Shown: positions 27,192-36,645, counted from the first letter of the stretch. The stretch: 47,126 bases of DNA from Alkalitalea saponilacus (GCF_900168165.1 NZ_FUYV01000025.1:1-47126), one strand, 5' to 3'. Numbers and translations are program-made. The notes: generated by a model from the letters alone, not told the origin.

Positions 27192-28526
27192 ATGAAGTTT
27201 ATACATCCCATCCTGGTAAGCAGTTTTCTGTTGGTTGTTGGTTTTGCCAAGGCAGATGAGACTCCTGCACCGTGGAGCCTGGAGGATTGTATCAATCACG
27301 CATTGGAACATAACCTCTCCATAAAACAGCAATCCTTAAATGCTGAGTATGCCGGGAACCAATATACGCAGAGCAGGTATGAATTATATCCGAACCTGAA
27401 TGCAGGTTCATCCCACCGTATAACACGCGGACGCACGACGGATCAGGTAAACCTGCGAATTGTGGATATTACATCAAATACCACTAACTTCTACGTGGGA
27501 TCATCAACTCCTTTGTTTGAAGGGTTTGCCAGGCGAAATACCATTGAAAGAAATCAATCGGACTGGCAGGCTGCGCTAAAGGATGTTGATCGTGCCAGAA
27601 ATGATCTGGCTTTGAACATCACCGCCTTATATCTTCAGATATTGTTTGATAAAGAACTCCTGGAGGCAGCTAAAAGGCAATATGAGGTAGTTGAACAGCA
27701 GATGCAACGAACCCGCCGGTTGGTAGATGCAGGAAGTGTCCCCCAGGGAAACTATCTTGAAATGCGTTCATTGGTTGCACGAGAGTCTTTAAATATAACC
27801 CAGCTGGAGAACAGTGTGGCTCTATCTCTGCTTGATCTGGCTCAGGCTTTGGATCTGGAAGTGGTTGAAGGATTTGATATTCAAGAACCTGTACTGGACG
27901 AATTATCAGGTGCTGAACTGGTAGAAAGAGCCGATGTTCTTGAGTATGCCATCAATAACATGCCACAGATTGCTGCTTCAGAGCATCGTCTATCCAGCAG
28001 CGAACTTGATGTCGAAATTGCCAAGGGGAGAATGTTACCAACGCTCTCTTTCGAGATGGGTTGGGGAACTAATTATGTTTCGGTTAAAGATTTTGAGAAT
28101 CCTTCATTCGGGAACCAATTCAGAGACAATGCCAACAGTTACGTTGGACTGAATCTAGCCATTCCTGTTTTTAATCGATTTCAGGCTAGAACCGGCGTTG
28201 AAAATGCTCATTTAGGTGTTAAAAATGCCAGGTTTGAACTGGATCGGCAAAAGCAACAACTTAGAAAAGAAATACAGCAGGCATATGCAGATGCAGAAGC
28301 TGCTTTTCGCCAATATCTGGCAAGCCAAACGGCTGTTGAATCCTACCAGGAGTCATTCAGGTATACCGAAAAAAGATTCGATGTGGGCTTGCTTAATCCT
28401 GTTGATTATAATGTGGCAAAAACTGAGTTGATGAAGGCAGAATCTGACTTCATTCAGGCAAAATATTCCTATATTTTGCGATTGAAGATTCTGGAGTTTT
28501 ACCAGGGAAATCCAATTGAATTATAA
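27192..28526 (+). CDS. TolC-family outer-membrane channel
   Basis: A 444-residue outer membrane efflux protein with a signal peptide (ending GFAKADE). Two repeated halves of long alpha-helical hairpins follow, with the TolC-type segments WSLEDCINHALEHNLSIKQQ and YVGLNLAIPVFNRFQARTGV. ATG at 27192 is preferred to TTG at 27168. As the last gene of the exporter operon it completes a tripartite pump; the cargo could be a macrolide-like drug, a peptide or a lipid and is not readable. Confidence 0.93.
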   Translation: MKFIHPILVSSFLLVVGFAKADETPAPWSLEDCINHALEHNLSIKQQSLNAEYAGNQYTQSRYELYPNLNAGSSHRITRGRTTDQVNLRIVDITSNTTNFYVGSSTPLFEGFARRNTIERNQSDWQAALKDVDRARNDLALNITALYLQILFDKELLEAAKRQYEVVEQQMQRTRRLVDAGSVPQGNYLEMRSLVARESLNITQLENSVALSLLDLAQALDLEVVEGFDIQEPVLDELSGAELVERADVLEYAINNMPQIAASEHRLSSSELDVEIAKGRMLPTLSFEMGWGTNYVSVKDFENPSFGNQFRDNANSYVGLNLAIPVFNRFQARTGVENAHLGVKNARFELDRQKQQLRKEIQQAYADAEAAFRQYLASQTAVESYQESFRYTEKRFDVGLLNPVDYNVAKTELMKAESDFIQAKYSYILRLKILEFYQGNPIEL

Positions 28527-28559
28527 TCAGATTGTCGATGTTTAATGTTTGATTATATT

Positions 28560-28592
28560 GTTAGCCCGGGTTTTACCCGGGCTAATTTTTTA
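28560..28592 (+). terminator. Terminator after the exporter operon
   Basis: An 11-bp stem TTAGCCCGGGT / ACCCGGGCTAA with a 3-nt loop and a T-run, 34 bp after the TolC-like stop. It lies within the upstream extension of the tsaB frame, which supports the later tsaB start. Confidence 0.92.
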
Positions 28593-28617
28593 TATTCTCT
28601 CTCAAAGATTCTTTTCC

Positions 28618-28625
28618 TATCTTTG
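28618..28625 (+). promoter_or_regulatory. -7 box of the tsaB promoter
   Basis: TATCTTTG is a full match to TAnnTTTG, 20 nt before the tsaB ATG and just after the terminator. No clear TTTG lies 19-21 nt upstream. Confidence 0.45.
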
Positions 28626-28644
28626 TGCTACCAAAAATGATTTT

Positions 28645-29340
28645 ATGGCTTTGATTTTGTGTATTGAAACTTCTGCTGTAACCTGTTCTGTAGCTCTGTC
28701 AGAAAATGGTGTCGCCATTGCCAGATTGAGGGAAGATGTTCCCAACTCCCATTCTGCCCGACTTACAGTGCTTATAGAACAGTTACTTAAAAATCAAAAT
28801 CTGCAAATCAATGATCTGGATGCAGTGGCTGTTAGCAGCGGACCGGGATCTTATACCGGCTTGCGAATAGGAGTTTCTGTTGCAAAGGGATTGTGCTTCG
28901 GAGCTTCAAAACCACTGATATCTGTTCCTACTCTAGAAATATTGGCAGCCATGGTTCTGCATCACCAGGAGTTTTCTGACGACACCCTGATTTGTCCCAT
29001 GTTGGATGCCAGACGAATGGAGGTTTACTCTGCTTTGTACAACAGTAGGCTTGAGAGAATTCGAAACACAGAAGCTGAAATAATCACTGAAGAGAGTTAC
29101 CGAGAACAACTTGACCAATCGCGGATCATATTTGCCGGAAACGGAGCAGTTAAATGCCGTGGAGTTATACGTCATCCAAACGCTATTTTCCCCGATGACG
29201 AGGTGATGCCATTGGCATCAGAAATGGCCAGTCTGGCACATCAAAGGTTTTTGGATAAAAAATTTGAAAGCGTCGCTTATTTTGAGCCGTTTTACCTAAA
29301 AGATTTTCTGGTAACGGTACCAAAACGCAAAGTTTTTTAG
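28645..29340 (+). CDS. tsaB: tRNA threonylcarbamoyladenosine biosynthesis protein TsaB
   Basis: A 231-residue ASKHA-fold protein with the start MALILCIETSAVTCSVALSE and the family segment VSSGPGSYTGLRIGVSVAKGL. TsaB pairs with TsaD and TsaE to form t6A37 in tRNAs reading ANN codons; it lacks the metal-binding residues of TsaD and has a structural role. The frame extends to 28549, but a terminator and a promoter box lie there, so ATG at 28645 is used. Confidence 0.93.
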   Translation: MALILCIETSAVTCSVALSENGVAIARLREDVPNSHSARLTVLIEQLLKNQNLQINDLDAVAVSSGPGSYTGLRIGVSVAKGLCFGASKPLISVPTLEILAAMVLHHQEFSDDTLICPMLDARRMEVYSALYNSRLERIRNTEAEIITEESYREQLDQSRIIFAGNGAVKCRGVIRHPNAIFPDDEVMPLASEMASLAHQRFLDKKFESVAYFEPFYLKDFLVTVPKRKVF

Positions 29341-29521
29341 CAGATATAAGAACCTCTATTTCAACGCTTAATCAACAATCTTCTTCTTTTTTTCTAATAC
29401 TGAAACAAGAAAGGCTCATAATTTGTATAACAGATATTAACAATCCAAATCATGATTTAGATTGTTAAACCATATACAATGAACCAAAGGTCATTGTGAT
29501 GTGAGTATTCATTAAAATCTT

Positions 29522-30328
29522 ATGCACATGGGCACAATTAAACCTATTCTATACATCATCTTTTTTTTGATGGCCATTATGTCTGATACTGCATCAGCAA
29601 GCAATTCACCCAAAACACCGAACAGACCGGCATACGGCCCCGGAGAGGAGTTACACTATATCATGTCCTACGGGTTTATTACCGGCGGTCGCGGAGTCCT
29701 ATCAGTAAAGGATACTATTTTAAATGGCAGACATGTTCATCACCTGGTAGGAGCTGCAAATACAGTAGGTTTGGCCGACCGGGTTTTTCGGGTTCGTAAT
29801 GTTTACGAGAGCTTTATCGACCCCAAAACCGACTTTCCCGTAAAGGCCATACGGAATGTAAGAGAAGGCAGTTACCGCAGATATAATGAGGTGCTGTTTG
29901 ACCATGGACCTGATTCCACTTTCATCATCAGCCAGCGTACTGGTGAGAAATACGTTTACCCAAACATTTATGACATTGTTGCTGCTTTTTATGTTGCCCG
30001 AAAGCATCATTTTAACGATGATATGGTTGAAGGCCAGGTGATGGAATTCATGACCTACTTCTCCGACGAGGAGTTTCCGCTTCGTATACGTTACAGAGGA
30101 ATTGAGGTAATTAATACCCGATTTGGTAAAGTGGAGTGCTATAAATTCTCACCTGTTACAGAGGTTGGACGCGCTTTTAAGACCGAAGACGACATGCATG
30201 TATGGATCACACGTGATGCCAATCGTGTCCCAATACGCATCCGTTTTAATCTGCGGGTTGGTGCATTCGTGTGCGATTTGGAGAACTTCCGTGGCTTACA
30301 GCATCCTTTTTCGAGTATTGTGCATTAG
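29522..30328 (+). CDS. DUF3108 family protein
   Basis: A 268-residue exported protein with a signal peptide (about 1-27, ending TASAS). The DUF3108 body shows YGPGEELHYIMSYGFITGGRGVLSV and the C-terminal DDMHVWITRDANRVPIRIRF. Members are periplasmic beta-rich proteins of unknown role. ATG at 29522 or 29528 are both possible starts. It is convergent with sfsA, with a 9-bp gap. Confidence 0.85.
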   Translation: MHMGTIKPILYIIFFLMAIMSDTASASNSPKTPNRPAYGPGEELHYIMSYGFITGGRGVLSVKDTILNGRHVHHLVGAANTVGLADRVFRVRNVYESFIDPKTDFPVKAIRNVREGSYRRYNEVLFDHGPDSTFIISQRTGEKYVYPNIYDIVAAFYVARKHHFNDDMVEGQVMEFMTYFSDEEFPLRIRYRGIEVINTRFGKVECYKFSPVTEVGRAFKTEDDMHVWITRDANRVPIRIRFNLRVGAFVCDLENFRGLQHPFSSIVH

Positions 30329-30337
30329 CGAATTGTG

Positions 30338-31036
30338 CTAATCTAAAAGATTGTAAGGCAGAACCCTATCAACAACAATCCTTTCCGGTTCAACTTTCAC
30401 TTGAACCGGAAATATTTCCACTCCTTCCTTTTCAGCCAGAATCAGGGTGTTGGAATATTCCGGATCTATTTCATGTGCCGGGCCAAATATGCTAACGTCT
30501 TGTCGCTGAATAATGTAAACCATGGCCACTCGAAAACCCTCTTTCTTCAGTCGTATTAAGGTGTGGAGATGCTTCAGACCCCGCTCTGTCCGTGCATCGG
30601 GAAACCGTGCAAAATCACCATCTTTCATGGTCACGTTTTTTACCTCAATGGCACATTTCTCGTGGTCGTTTTCGGCCAGAATATCCAAACGGCTTTCATC
30701 GAATTTCACCTCACGTCTCACTGAAGTATAGCTATCCAACCCGGGAATTTCCCTTTTAAGAATGGCGTCGTAAGCAATTTTGTTGGGATGTGATGTATTG
30801 ATGCCAACCCAGTCGCCATTGATTTTAATCATCTCCCAAGTGAACCGGGTTTTTCGTTTCGGATCGGTAACAGGCGAGATATATACTTCTGCACCCTCTT
30901 CCAGACAACTTTTCATGGAGCCGCTGTTGGTGCAATGGGCTGTTACAATTTCTCCGGAATCCAGTTTTATATCGGCCAAAAAACGTTTATAACGTTTTAT
31001 TAAAGTTCCGTGAACCAGTTTTTGTTGAAATATCAT
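30338..31036 (-). CDS. sfsA: DNA/RNA nuclease SfsA
   Basis: A 232-residue SfsA protein: N-terminal OB-like domain (KRYKRFLADIKLDSGEIVTAHCTNSGSM) and a C-terminal PD-(D/E)XK-like nuclease domain with D/E-K residues in SRLDILAENDHEKCAIEVKNV. It was first named for sugar fermentation stimulation and has reported nuclease activity. Its ATG overlaps the larE TGA (ATGA at 31033-31036), so the two are coupled. Confidence 0.93.
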   Translation of the reverse strand: MIFQQKLVHGTLIKRYKRFLADIKLDSGEIVTAHCTNSGSMKSCLEEGAEVYISPVTDPKRKTRFTWEMIKINGDWVGINTSHPNKIAYDAILKREIPGLDSYTSVRREVKFDESRLDILAENDHEKCAIEVKNVTMKDGDFARFPDARTERGLKHLHTLIRLKKEGFRVAMVYIIQRQDVSIFGPAHEIDPEYSNTLILAEKEGVEIFPVQVKVEPERIVVDRVLPYNLLD

Positions 31037-31836
31037 TTGCCTATGAGTCTGTTTAACTTTCCTGAAACAAACCCTTCTTCATCTATCTCAGTTTCGTTAA
31101 ACCCAATTTCTGCAAATTGTTTGGTAATGGTGTTGATTTTCTCTTTAAGGATAGATAGCTGAAATTGTGGGACCTCTATTTTGGCCTTAGAGCCAAAATA
31201 ACGAACTCTTGCATCCATGAAACCATGGTTGGCTACAATCTCCTCAGCCTTTTCAACGAGTGCCAACTTGTCCACGGTTATCAATTCACCATAAGGGAAA
31301 CGACTGCTTAAACACGGGCTTGCAGGTTTATCCCAAACCTGTAAACCAGCTTCACGTGCCAGATTGCGTATATCTTCTTTGGTCATTCCGCAATCGGCCA
31401 GTGGACTGTATGAGTGGTATTTATCGGCAGCCTTCAATCCGGGACGATAATCACCCCAATCGCTTTTGTTGTTGCCATTGGCAAGAATAAAATCGGGATA
31501 GTTTTTTTCTCTGAACTCACCCATCACAGTATATAGTGAACTTTTACACCAAAAACAACGATCTTCAGGATTTACCCTATAGTTTGGGTCTTCAATTTCG
31601 TTGGGATAGATGATGGCGTAATGTATGTCGTGTTGATTACAGAATTCGATGGCAATATCCAAATCGCGACGTTTTAAACTTGGAGAATCGCCTATTAATG
31701 CAATGGCTTTTTCTTTTGGTAACGCCTGACGGGCAGCCCAGGCAACCAGACAAGAGTCAACTCCCCCCGACAGAGCAGTTAAAACACCTTTGTGCTTTGT
31801 AAACCAGCTCTTTAATTCAATCAAATGTTGATTCAT
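31033..31836 (-). CDS. larE: ATP-dependent sacrificial sulfur transferase LarE
   Basis: A 267-residue PP-loop enzyme with the ATP pyrophosphatase motif SGGVDS (residues 23-28). It has three cysteines expected to matter: C94 and C97 (RCFWCKSS) and C175 (PASPCLSSRF). Single-Cys LarE proteins sacrifice the Cys176-like residue as sulfur donor for the nickel-pincer cofactor. Proteins with the three-cysteine set bind a 4Fe-4S cluster and are proposed to carry sulfur catalytically. This sequence fits the latter. LarB, LarC and lactate racemase are not in the window. Confidence 0.92.
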   Translation of the reverse strand: MNQHLIELKSWFTKHKGVLTALSGGVDSCLVAWAARQALPKEKAIALIGDSPSLKRRDLDIAIEFCNQHDIHYAIIYPNEIEDPNYRVNPEDRCFWCKSSLYTVMGEFREKNYPDFILANGNNKSDWGDYRPGLKAADKYHSYSPLADCGMTKEDIRNLAREAGLQVWDKPASPCLSSRFPYGELITVDKLALVEKAEEIVANHGFMDARVRYFGSKAKIEVPQFQLSILKEKINTITKQFAEIGFNETEIDEEGFVSGKLNRLIGK

Positions 31837-32011
31837 TTTCCTATTCTTATGTTATAGAGACAAAAGAGTCTTTTTTGCTAAATTACAAAAATCCACTGAG
31901 AAATCATTCATGGTAGTTTCTCACAGCAAGGTAATTCATTGTATAGTAGCCGTATAAATATTTGTTAATGTGTTGTTATCAACAACAGGTTTTCTTATTT
32001 TCGCAAAAAAA

Positions 32012-32269
32012 ATGATGGATTGCAGAGCAAACTGCGGGGCATGTTGTATTGCTCCTTCTATATCTTCCCCAATTCCCGGAATGCCCAATGGCAAACCGGC
32101 TGGTGTGCGTTGCATACATTTAACGGAAGATTACCGTTGTGCCATTTTTGAAAGTATTGACAGGCCTTCTGTTTGCGGAGGATTTATGGCTGAGTTACTG
32201 ATATGTGGTAATTCCAGACTTGAGGCACTTAATATTTTAGCTGAATTGGAGGGTTGTCAGTCAGAGTAA
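32012..32269 (+). CDS. YkgJ-type cysteine cluster protein
   Basis: A small 85-residue cytoplasmic protein starting [12 protein letters not shown], with six or more further conserved cysteines in [11 protein letters not shown] and SVCGGF. It resembles the YkgJ/zinc- or iron-chelating domain family, whose function is not settled. ATG at 32012 (or 32015) replaces a GTG-started extension from 31970. It is divergent from larE; TTG plus TATTTTCG in the spacer could form its promoter. Confidence 0.8.
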   Translation: MMDCRANCGACCIAPSISSPIPGMPNGKPAGVRCIHLTEDYRCAIFESIDRPSVCGGFMAELLICGNSRLEALNILAELEGCQSE

Positions 32270-32283
32270 AAGTTTTATATTTG
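32254..32283 (+). promoter_or_regulatory. Promoter of frr
   Basis: TTG at 32254-32256, 19-nt spacer, then TATATTTG at 32276-32283, a full match to the Bacteroidota -7 box. It starts inside the end of the cysteine-cluster gene, 39 nt before the frr ATG. Confidence 0.65.
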
Positions 32284-32321
32284 TTACTAAACTCAGCAAT
32301 GTTTAACAAAATATTTGCATT

Positions 32322-32885
32322 ATGGAAGATGAAATTAAGTTAGTTCTGGAAGATGCCACAGAAAAAATGGATAAAGCCATTGACCATTTAGATCGTGAAA
32401 TGGCCAAAATACGTGCCGGTAAAGCCAACCCCAAAATGCTTGATGGCCTTATGGTCGATTATTATGGTTCCATGACTCCGCTTGCACAGGTTGCAAATGT
32501 AAATACTCCCGATCCGAGAACCATCGCAATTCAGCCGTGGGAAAAGGGAATGATTTCCGTCATAGAAAAGGCAATTCTGGCTGCTAATCTCGGTATGAAC
32601 CCCGATAACAATGGAGACGTTATACGCATAAATGTTCCGCCATTAACCGAAGAGCGAAGAAAAGATCTTGTAAAAATGGTTAAAAAAATTGGGGAAGAGA
32701 CCCGAATTGGAATCCGTAACGTGCGTCGAGAAGCCATAGACGAATTTAAGAAACTTCAGAAGGATGGACTTCCTGAAGATATGGCTAAAGATGCCGAGGA
32801 CGAAACTCAGAAACTCACCGATAAGTTCATGAAACGCATCGAAGAGATGCTTGAGAGAAAAGAACAGGACATAATGACTGTATAG
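32322..32885 (+). CDS. frr: Ribosome recycling factor
   Basis: A 187-residue RRF with the family signature segments EMAKIRAGKANPKMLDGLMVDYYG and PPLTEERRKDLVKMVKK. It splits post-termination ribosomes together with EF-G. The length matches the family (185-187). pyrH, the frequent neighbour, is absent; the gene has its own promoter and terminator. Confidence 0.97.
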   Translation: MEDEIKLVLEDATEKMDKAIDHLDREMAKIRAGKANPKMLDGLMVDYYGSMTPLAQVANVNTPDPRTIAIQPWEKGMISVIEKAILAANLGMNPDNNGDVIRINVPPLTEERRKDLVKMVKKIGEETRIGIRNVRREAIDEFKKLQKDGLPEDMAKDAEDETQKLTDKFMKRIEEMLERKEQDIMTV

Positions 32886-32918
32886 AAAAAAGGTCGCTCG
32901 ATAGAGCGGCCTTTTTTT
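32886..32918 (+). terminator. Terminator of frr
   Basis: A stem AGGTCGCTC / GAGCGGCCT (one G-T pair) with loop GATA, flanked by A-run and T-run, directly after the frr stop codon. Confidence 0.92.
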
Positions 32919-33269
32919 ATATGTAGGGATTTCTGTTTTTTTCTGATTTTTTTTTCACAAAACGAAAACAGAGGCTAACTTCCTCAATAACTGCATCATT
33001 ACCTGTGCAAGAAGTTGTAATTAATAACTTGTTAATATGCATCTAAGGGATTTTAACACTCCGGATTAAGGTTCAAATGGAATTGTAAACATATATTTAC
33101 ATTAAAATCGGAAGCCGGTATAAAAACATGGGTCGAGATAATTTGAGATTTATGCGTAATCAAATTAGGTAAGAGATTCCGAAAAATTAATACAGACCAG
33201 ACCAGTTAATTTTTCCATGTTCTATCCGGAGTCGGTTTTGAAGTTTAGTAATACTGTCACACCTGACAA
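32919..33269. other. Spacer between frr and tyrS ends
   Basis: About 350 bases between two convergent terminators. The only structure I see is an inverted repeat GAAAAATTAA / TTAATTTTTC around a 15-nt loop near 33181-33215. There is no credible reading frame and no RNA motif I recognise. Confidence 0.45.
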
Positions 33270-33301
33270 AAAGGGGTTGTCGAATGATCGACAACCCCTT
33301 T
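33270..33301 (-). terminator. Terminator of tyrS
   Basis: A 14-bp perfect stem AAAGGGGTTGTCGA / TCGACAACCCCTTT with a 4-nt loop, 28 bp beyond the tyrS stop on the minus strand, followed by TTTGT. Confidence 0.9.
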
Positions 33302-33328
33302 AAGTTTTGTTGTAAATTTTGATGGTTA

Positions 33329-34621
33329 TTACTGTGCAATTATCAGCGAATAACTCTTTTTTCCTTTCTGAACCAAAATGTACTTATTATTCAGCAATGC
33401 TGAGGTATCAACTACATCGTCCTGGGATTCCACTTTTACTTTATTGATGCTGACCCCACCACCCTTTACGGTTCTTCGGGCCTCCCCTTTTGATGGGAAA
33501 ACGGCCGCTGCATCGGCTATCAAATCCAAAACATTGATGCCGGATTCAAGCAGAGAACGGTTTACTTCAAATACAGGAACTCCATCAAAAACACTTAATA
33601 GTGTTTTTTCGTCCATCTTTTTGAGAGTTTCAGTTGCTCCTTTTCCAAACAAGATTTGTGATGCTTCCACGGCAAACTCATATGCTTCCGCACCGTGTAC
33701 CATGGTGGTTACCTCTTGCGCAAGCCTTTTTTGTAATGCGCGTGCATGGGGCGCCTGTTGATGCTCTTGTATGAGAGCTTCCACTTCATCACGCGTTAGC
33801 AGGGTGAAAATTTTGATGTACTTTTCAGCATCGGTATCTGATGTATTCAGCCAAAACTGGTAGAACTGATAAGGACTGGTTCTTTCCGGATCCAGCCATA
33901 CATTACCCGACTCAGTTTTCCCAAACTTACCCCCATCGGCTTTGGTAATAAGCGGACAGGTGAGCGCGTATGCCTCACCTCCTGCCACTCTGCGAATCAG
34001 CTCAGTTCCAGTGGTGATGTTACCCCATTGGTCGGAACCTCCCATTTGCAGTTTGCAGCTTTTATCACGGTACAGGTGCAGATAATCATACCCTTGTACC
34101 AACTGATATGTAAATTCGGTAAAAGATAGTCCTTCACGTGTGTCGCCGGTGATTCGTTTTTTAACAGAATCCTTAGACATCATGTAGTTTACCGTGATGT
34201 GCTTGCCAATGTCCCGGATAAAGTCTAAAAAGGTAAAATCCTTCATCCAATCGTAATTATTGACCATTTCGGCTTTATTGGGCTCGCTGCTTTTGAAATC
34301 CAGAAATTTGCTCAACTGGTTTTTGATGCACTCCTGATTGTGACGTAAAGTTTTTTCGTCCAGAAGGTTACGTTCTGCCGATTTCATGGAAGGATCGCCT
34401 ATCATACCGGTTGCTCCACCAACCAATACAATGGGACGGTGTCCCGCTACCTGAAAATGTTTAAGCATCATAACACTTACCAGATGGCCAATATGCAGGG
34501 AGTCTGCAGTTGGGTCAATGCCAACATAGGCAGAAGTCATCTCTTTTTGCAGTTGCTCTTCAGTTCCGGGCATGATGTCGTGGATCATACCTCTCCATTT
34601 TAATTCTTCAACAAAATTCAT
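33329..34621 (-). CDS. tyrS: Tyrosyl-tRNA synthetase
   Basis: A 430-residue class I synthetase of the bacterial TyrRS type: HIGH motif as [13 protein letters not shown], tyrosine pocket in [13 protein letters not shown] and [16 protein letters not shown]-like loop as [13 protein letters not shown], and an S4 RNA-binding domain at the C terminus (about 360-430). ATG at 34621 is used instead of TTG at 34627. A -7 box TATATTTG lies at 34652-34659 on the minus strand. Confidence 0.96.
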   Translation of the reverse strand: MNFVEELKWRGMIHDIMPGTEEQLQKEMTSAYVGIDPTADSLHIGHLVSVMMLKHFQVAGHRPIVLVGGATGMIGDPSMKSAERNLLDEKTLRHNQECIKNQLSKFLDFKSSEPNKAEMVNNYDWMKDFTFLDFIRDIGKHITVNYMMSKDSVKKRITGDTREGLSFTEFTYQLVQGYDYLHLYRDKSCKLQMGGSDQWGNITTGTELIRRVAGGEAYALTCPLITKADGGKFGKTESGNVWLDPERTSPYQFYQFWLNTSDTDAEKYIKIFTLLTRDEVEALIQEHQQAPHARALQKRLAQEVTTMVHGAEAYEFAVEASQILFGKGATETLKKMDEKTLLSVFDGVPVFEVNRSLLESGINVLDLIADAAAVFPSKGEARRTVKGGGVSINKVKVESQDDVVDTSALLNNKYILVQKGKKSYSLIIAQ

Positions 34622-34651
34622 GGTCAATTATTTTTTGCGCTTTTTGCGGCG

Positions 34652-34659
34652 CAAATATA
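34652..34659 (-). promoter_or_regulatory. -7 box of the tyrS promoter
   Basis: TATATTTG on the minus strand is a full consensus -7 element 31 nt upstream of the tyrS ATG. A distinct -33 element is less clear. There is no T-box leader. Confidence 0.45.
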
Positions 34660-34718
34660 TCAAAAAAAGCCGGTTAAACATGTCAACCTAAATACTATCT
34701 TTTACTGTGATTGATTTA

Positions 34719-35255
34719 TCAGCTCATGGAAGCAGGCGGCATAACGGGTAACTCTTCAAGTCTGGGTAGTAAATGATCGACACTGAGATTGATGAGATGC
34801 AGAGCGTGTGGAGCGGCCTTTTGCAGATGGCTGTACAAAAGAGAATTCTCACGATTTTCCGCAGTCATATATTTCTCGCTTAGGCCGGTGGCTTCGAACA
34901 ACAGAATACCAATGCTGATTAAAATGGCTGCTTTTACAACCCCAAAGGCCGCTCCGGTTAGGCGGTTCAGCCAACCCAGTGCAATGGCTGAAACCAGCTT
35001 GTCAATCATTTTTGCAACCAGATGTACCCCAAGCACAGTGGCAGTAAATACCAAAATAAACGCAAGAATGGATACATATCTGGAGGTGATGTAATCAGAT
35101 AACCACGTTGCTGTTACTTCTGAGAACATCACTGCAAGGATAATTCCTAAAAAAAGAGCAGCCAACGAAGCCAACTCAATAATGAAACCGTTCTTTAGTC
35201 CTTTAAAAAGAAAAAAAAGGATAATGATTAATGCAATAATATCAAAAATATGCAT
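34719..35255 (-). CDS. CvpA-family membrane protein
   Basis: A 178-residue inner-membrane protein with four predicted helices and the CvpA pattern FDIIALIIILFFLFKGLKNG at the N terminus, then GWLNRLTGAAFGVVKAAIL. CvpA was linked to colicin V production and later to envelope integrity; its molecular role is unclear. It lies about 97 bp upstream of tyrS on the same strand. Confidence 0.85.
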   Translation of the reverse strand: MHIFDIIALIIILFFLFKGLKNGFIIELASLAALFLGIILAVMFSEVTATWLSDYITSRYVSILAFILVFTATVLGVHLVAKMIDKLVSAIALGWLNRLTGAAFGVVKAAILISIGILLFEATGLSEKYMTAENRENSLLYSHLQKAAPHALHLINLSVDHLLPRLEELPVMPPASMS

Positions 35256-35525
35256 TTTAAAAAGTTTTCAATTTTCCACTCCGCTTAACATGAAGCGGGA
35301 TTACATCGCGTAAATTTAACATTAAATTTTTAGTTTGCCATTATTTCGCTTTTCAGATCTCTTAGTCAACAGAATAAAAGGTTTTATCTTGTAGATTAAT
35401 GATTTAGTCAAAAAAGAGACCATAGCAATGTCCTATTTTAGTAATTTGGTTACTGATTTTTTTGACAACTGATAAAAGTTTTAGCCATCCTTTAAATCAC
35501 ATTAATATATTTAAATCAAACTACT

Positions 35526-35783
35526 ATGGAAAATCAACAAGAACCTTTAGCTTACGCACAGGAAAGTCAAAATGTATCGGTTGGAGAATGGGTACTTTCT
35601 CTTTTAATTGTAATGATTCCGCTTATAGGATTAATTATGCTTTTTGTCTGGGCCTTCGGCGGAAACACCAAAGTTAGCAAAGCCAATTTTGCAAAAGCAG
35701 CATTGATATGGACTGCCATCAGTATCGTACTATGGATTCTTGTTGCTGGAATTTTTGGAGCTGCTTTTTTGTTTGGAAGATAA
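35526..35783 (+). CDS. Small two-helix membrane protein
   Basis: An 85-residue protein with a polar N terminus (about 1-20) and two strong hydrophobic helices (about 22-44 and 58-82), separated by a short basic loop NTKVSKANFAK. Similar small proteins of unknown function are common in Bacteroidota. A terminator follows, so it is a single-gene unit. Confidence 0.75.
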   Translation: MENQQEPLAYAQESQNVSVGEWVLSLLIVMIPLIGLIMLFVWAFGGNTKVSKANFAKAALIWTAISIVLWILVAGIFGAAFLFGR

Positions 35784-35810
35784 GGGTAGTATAAAATGAA
35801 CTGCTTTTTT

Positions 35811-35843
35811 GAGCGACAACCGATAAGCGGTTGTCGCTTTTTA
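35811..35843 (+). terminator. Terminator of the small membrane protein gene
   Basis: A 10-bp stem GCGACAACCG / CGGTTGTCGC with a 5-nt loop and T-run, 28 bp after the stop codon. Confidence 0.92.
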
Positions 35844-35919
35844 TTTGTAAATGAGGTTTATCTGTAGTTGTAAAAGTATTTTATTAAGGTTATATAAAGC
35901 ATATTTTATTGTTTTAGAC

Positions 35920-35927
35920 TATTTTTG
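35920..35927 (+). promoter_or_regulatory. -7 box of the efp promoter
   Basis: TATTTTTG matches TAnnTTTG, 64 nt upstream of the efp ATG. No exact -33 TTTG at the standard distance. Confidence 0.4.
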
Positions 35928-35991
35928 CCAAAAAAACAGATCATTCTCAGCCTGATTTTGTTGAGATTATTCGAAAAAACGATATTTTAAT

Positions 35992-36561
35992 ATGGCAACA
36001 ACAGCAGATTTTAGAAACGGGATGTGTATTGAGCACAACGGGCAATTATTCTCCATTGTGCAATTTCAGCATGTAAAACCGGGCAAGGGCCCTGCCTTTG
36101 TAAGAACCAAGCTCAAAAACATTTCAACCGGTCGTGTATTGGAAAACACCTTTTCAGCCGGAGTTAAAGTAACCGAAGCTCGCGTAGAGCACCGTCCTCA
36201 CCAATTTTTGTATAAGGATGATATGGGTTATCATTTTATGAATACTGAGAGCTTTGAACAAATGACCATTCAGGAAGCATTGGTAGAATCGCCCGACCTT
36301 ATGCGTGAAGGTCAGGAGGTAGACCTTGTTTACCATGTGGACTCTGAAACACCTTTAATGGTAAATCTCCCGCAATTTATTGTTTACGAAATAACTTATA
36401 CTGAACCTGGTGTGAGAGGGGATACCTCTTCTACATCATCTTTGAAACAAGCTACGATTGATACCGGGGCAACTGTTATGGTACCTCTTTTTATTGAAAA
36501 TGGAGAAAGAATTAAAGTGGATACCAAAGAGAGATCTTATGTTGAAAGAGCGAAGGAATAA
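35992..36561 (+). CDS. efp: Elongation factor P
   Basis: A 189-residue EF-P with three beta-barrel domains. The tip of domain I reads HVKPGKGPAFVRTK, with K32 in the position that is modified in many bacteria. It relieves ribosome stalling at polyproline stretches. Only the lysine-type tip is visible; no EpmA/EpmB modification gene is in the window. Followed by its own terminator. Confidence 0.97.
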   Translation: MATTADFRNGMCIEHNGQLFSIVQFQHVKPGKGPAFVRTKLKNISTGRVLENTFSAGVKVTEARVEHRPHQFLYKDDMGYHFMNTESFEQMTIQEALVESPDLMREGQEVDLVYHVDSETPLMVNLPQFIVYEITYTEPGVRGDTSSTSSLKQATIDTGATVMVPLFIENGERIKVDTKERSYVERAKE

Positions 36562-36608
36562 ATTCTTTGAGTTTATATTTCTTCGATTTAAAATTAATCT
36601 ATATAGAC

Positions 36609-36645
36609 AAACCGGGTTAGCGCAACTACGCTAACCCGGTTTTTC
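36609..36645 (+). terminator. Terminator of efp
   Basis: A 14-bp stem AAACCGGGTTAGCG / CGCTAACCCGGTTT with a 6-nt loop and T-run, 47 bp after the stop codon. Confidence 0.93.

Noticed and set aside
34622-34718. T-box or other tRNA-sensing leader upstream of tyrS
   Set aside because: The leader is only about 30 nt from a consensus -7 box; no specifier loop or antiterminator can fit.
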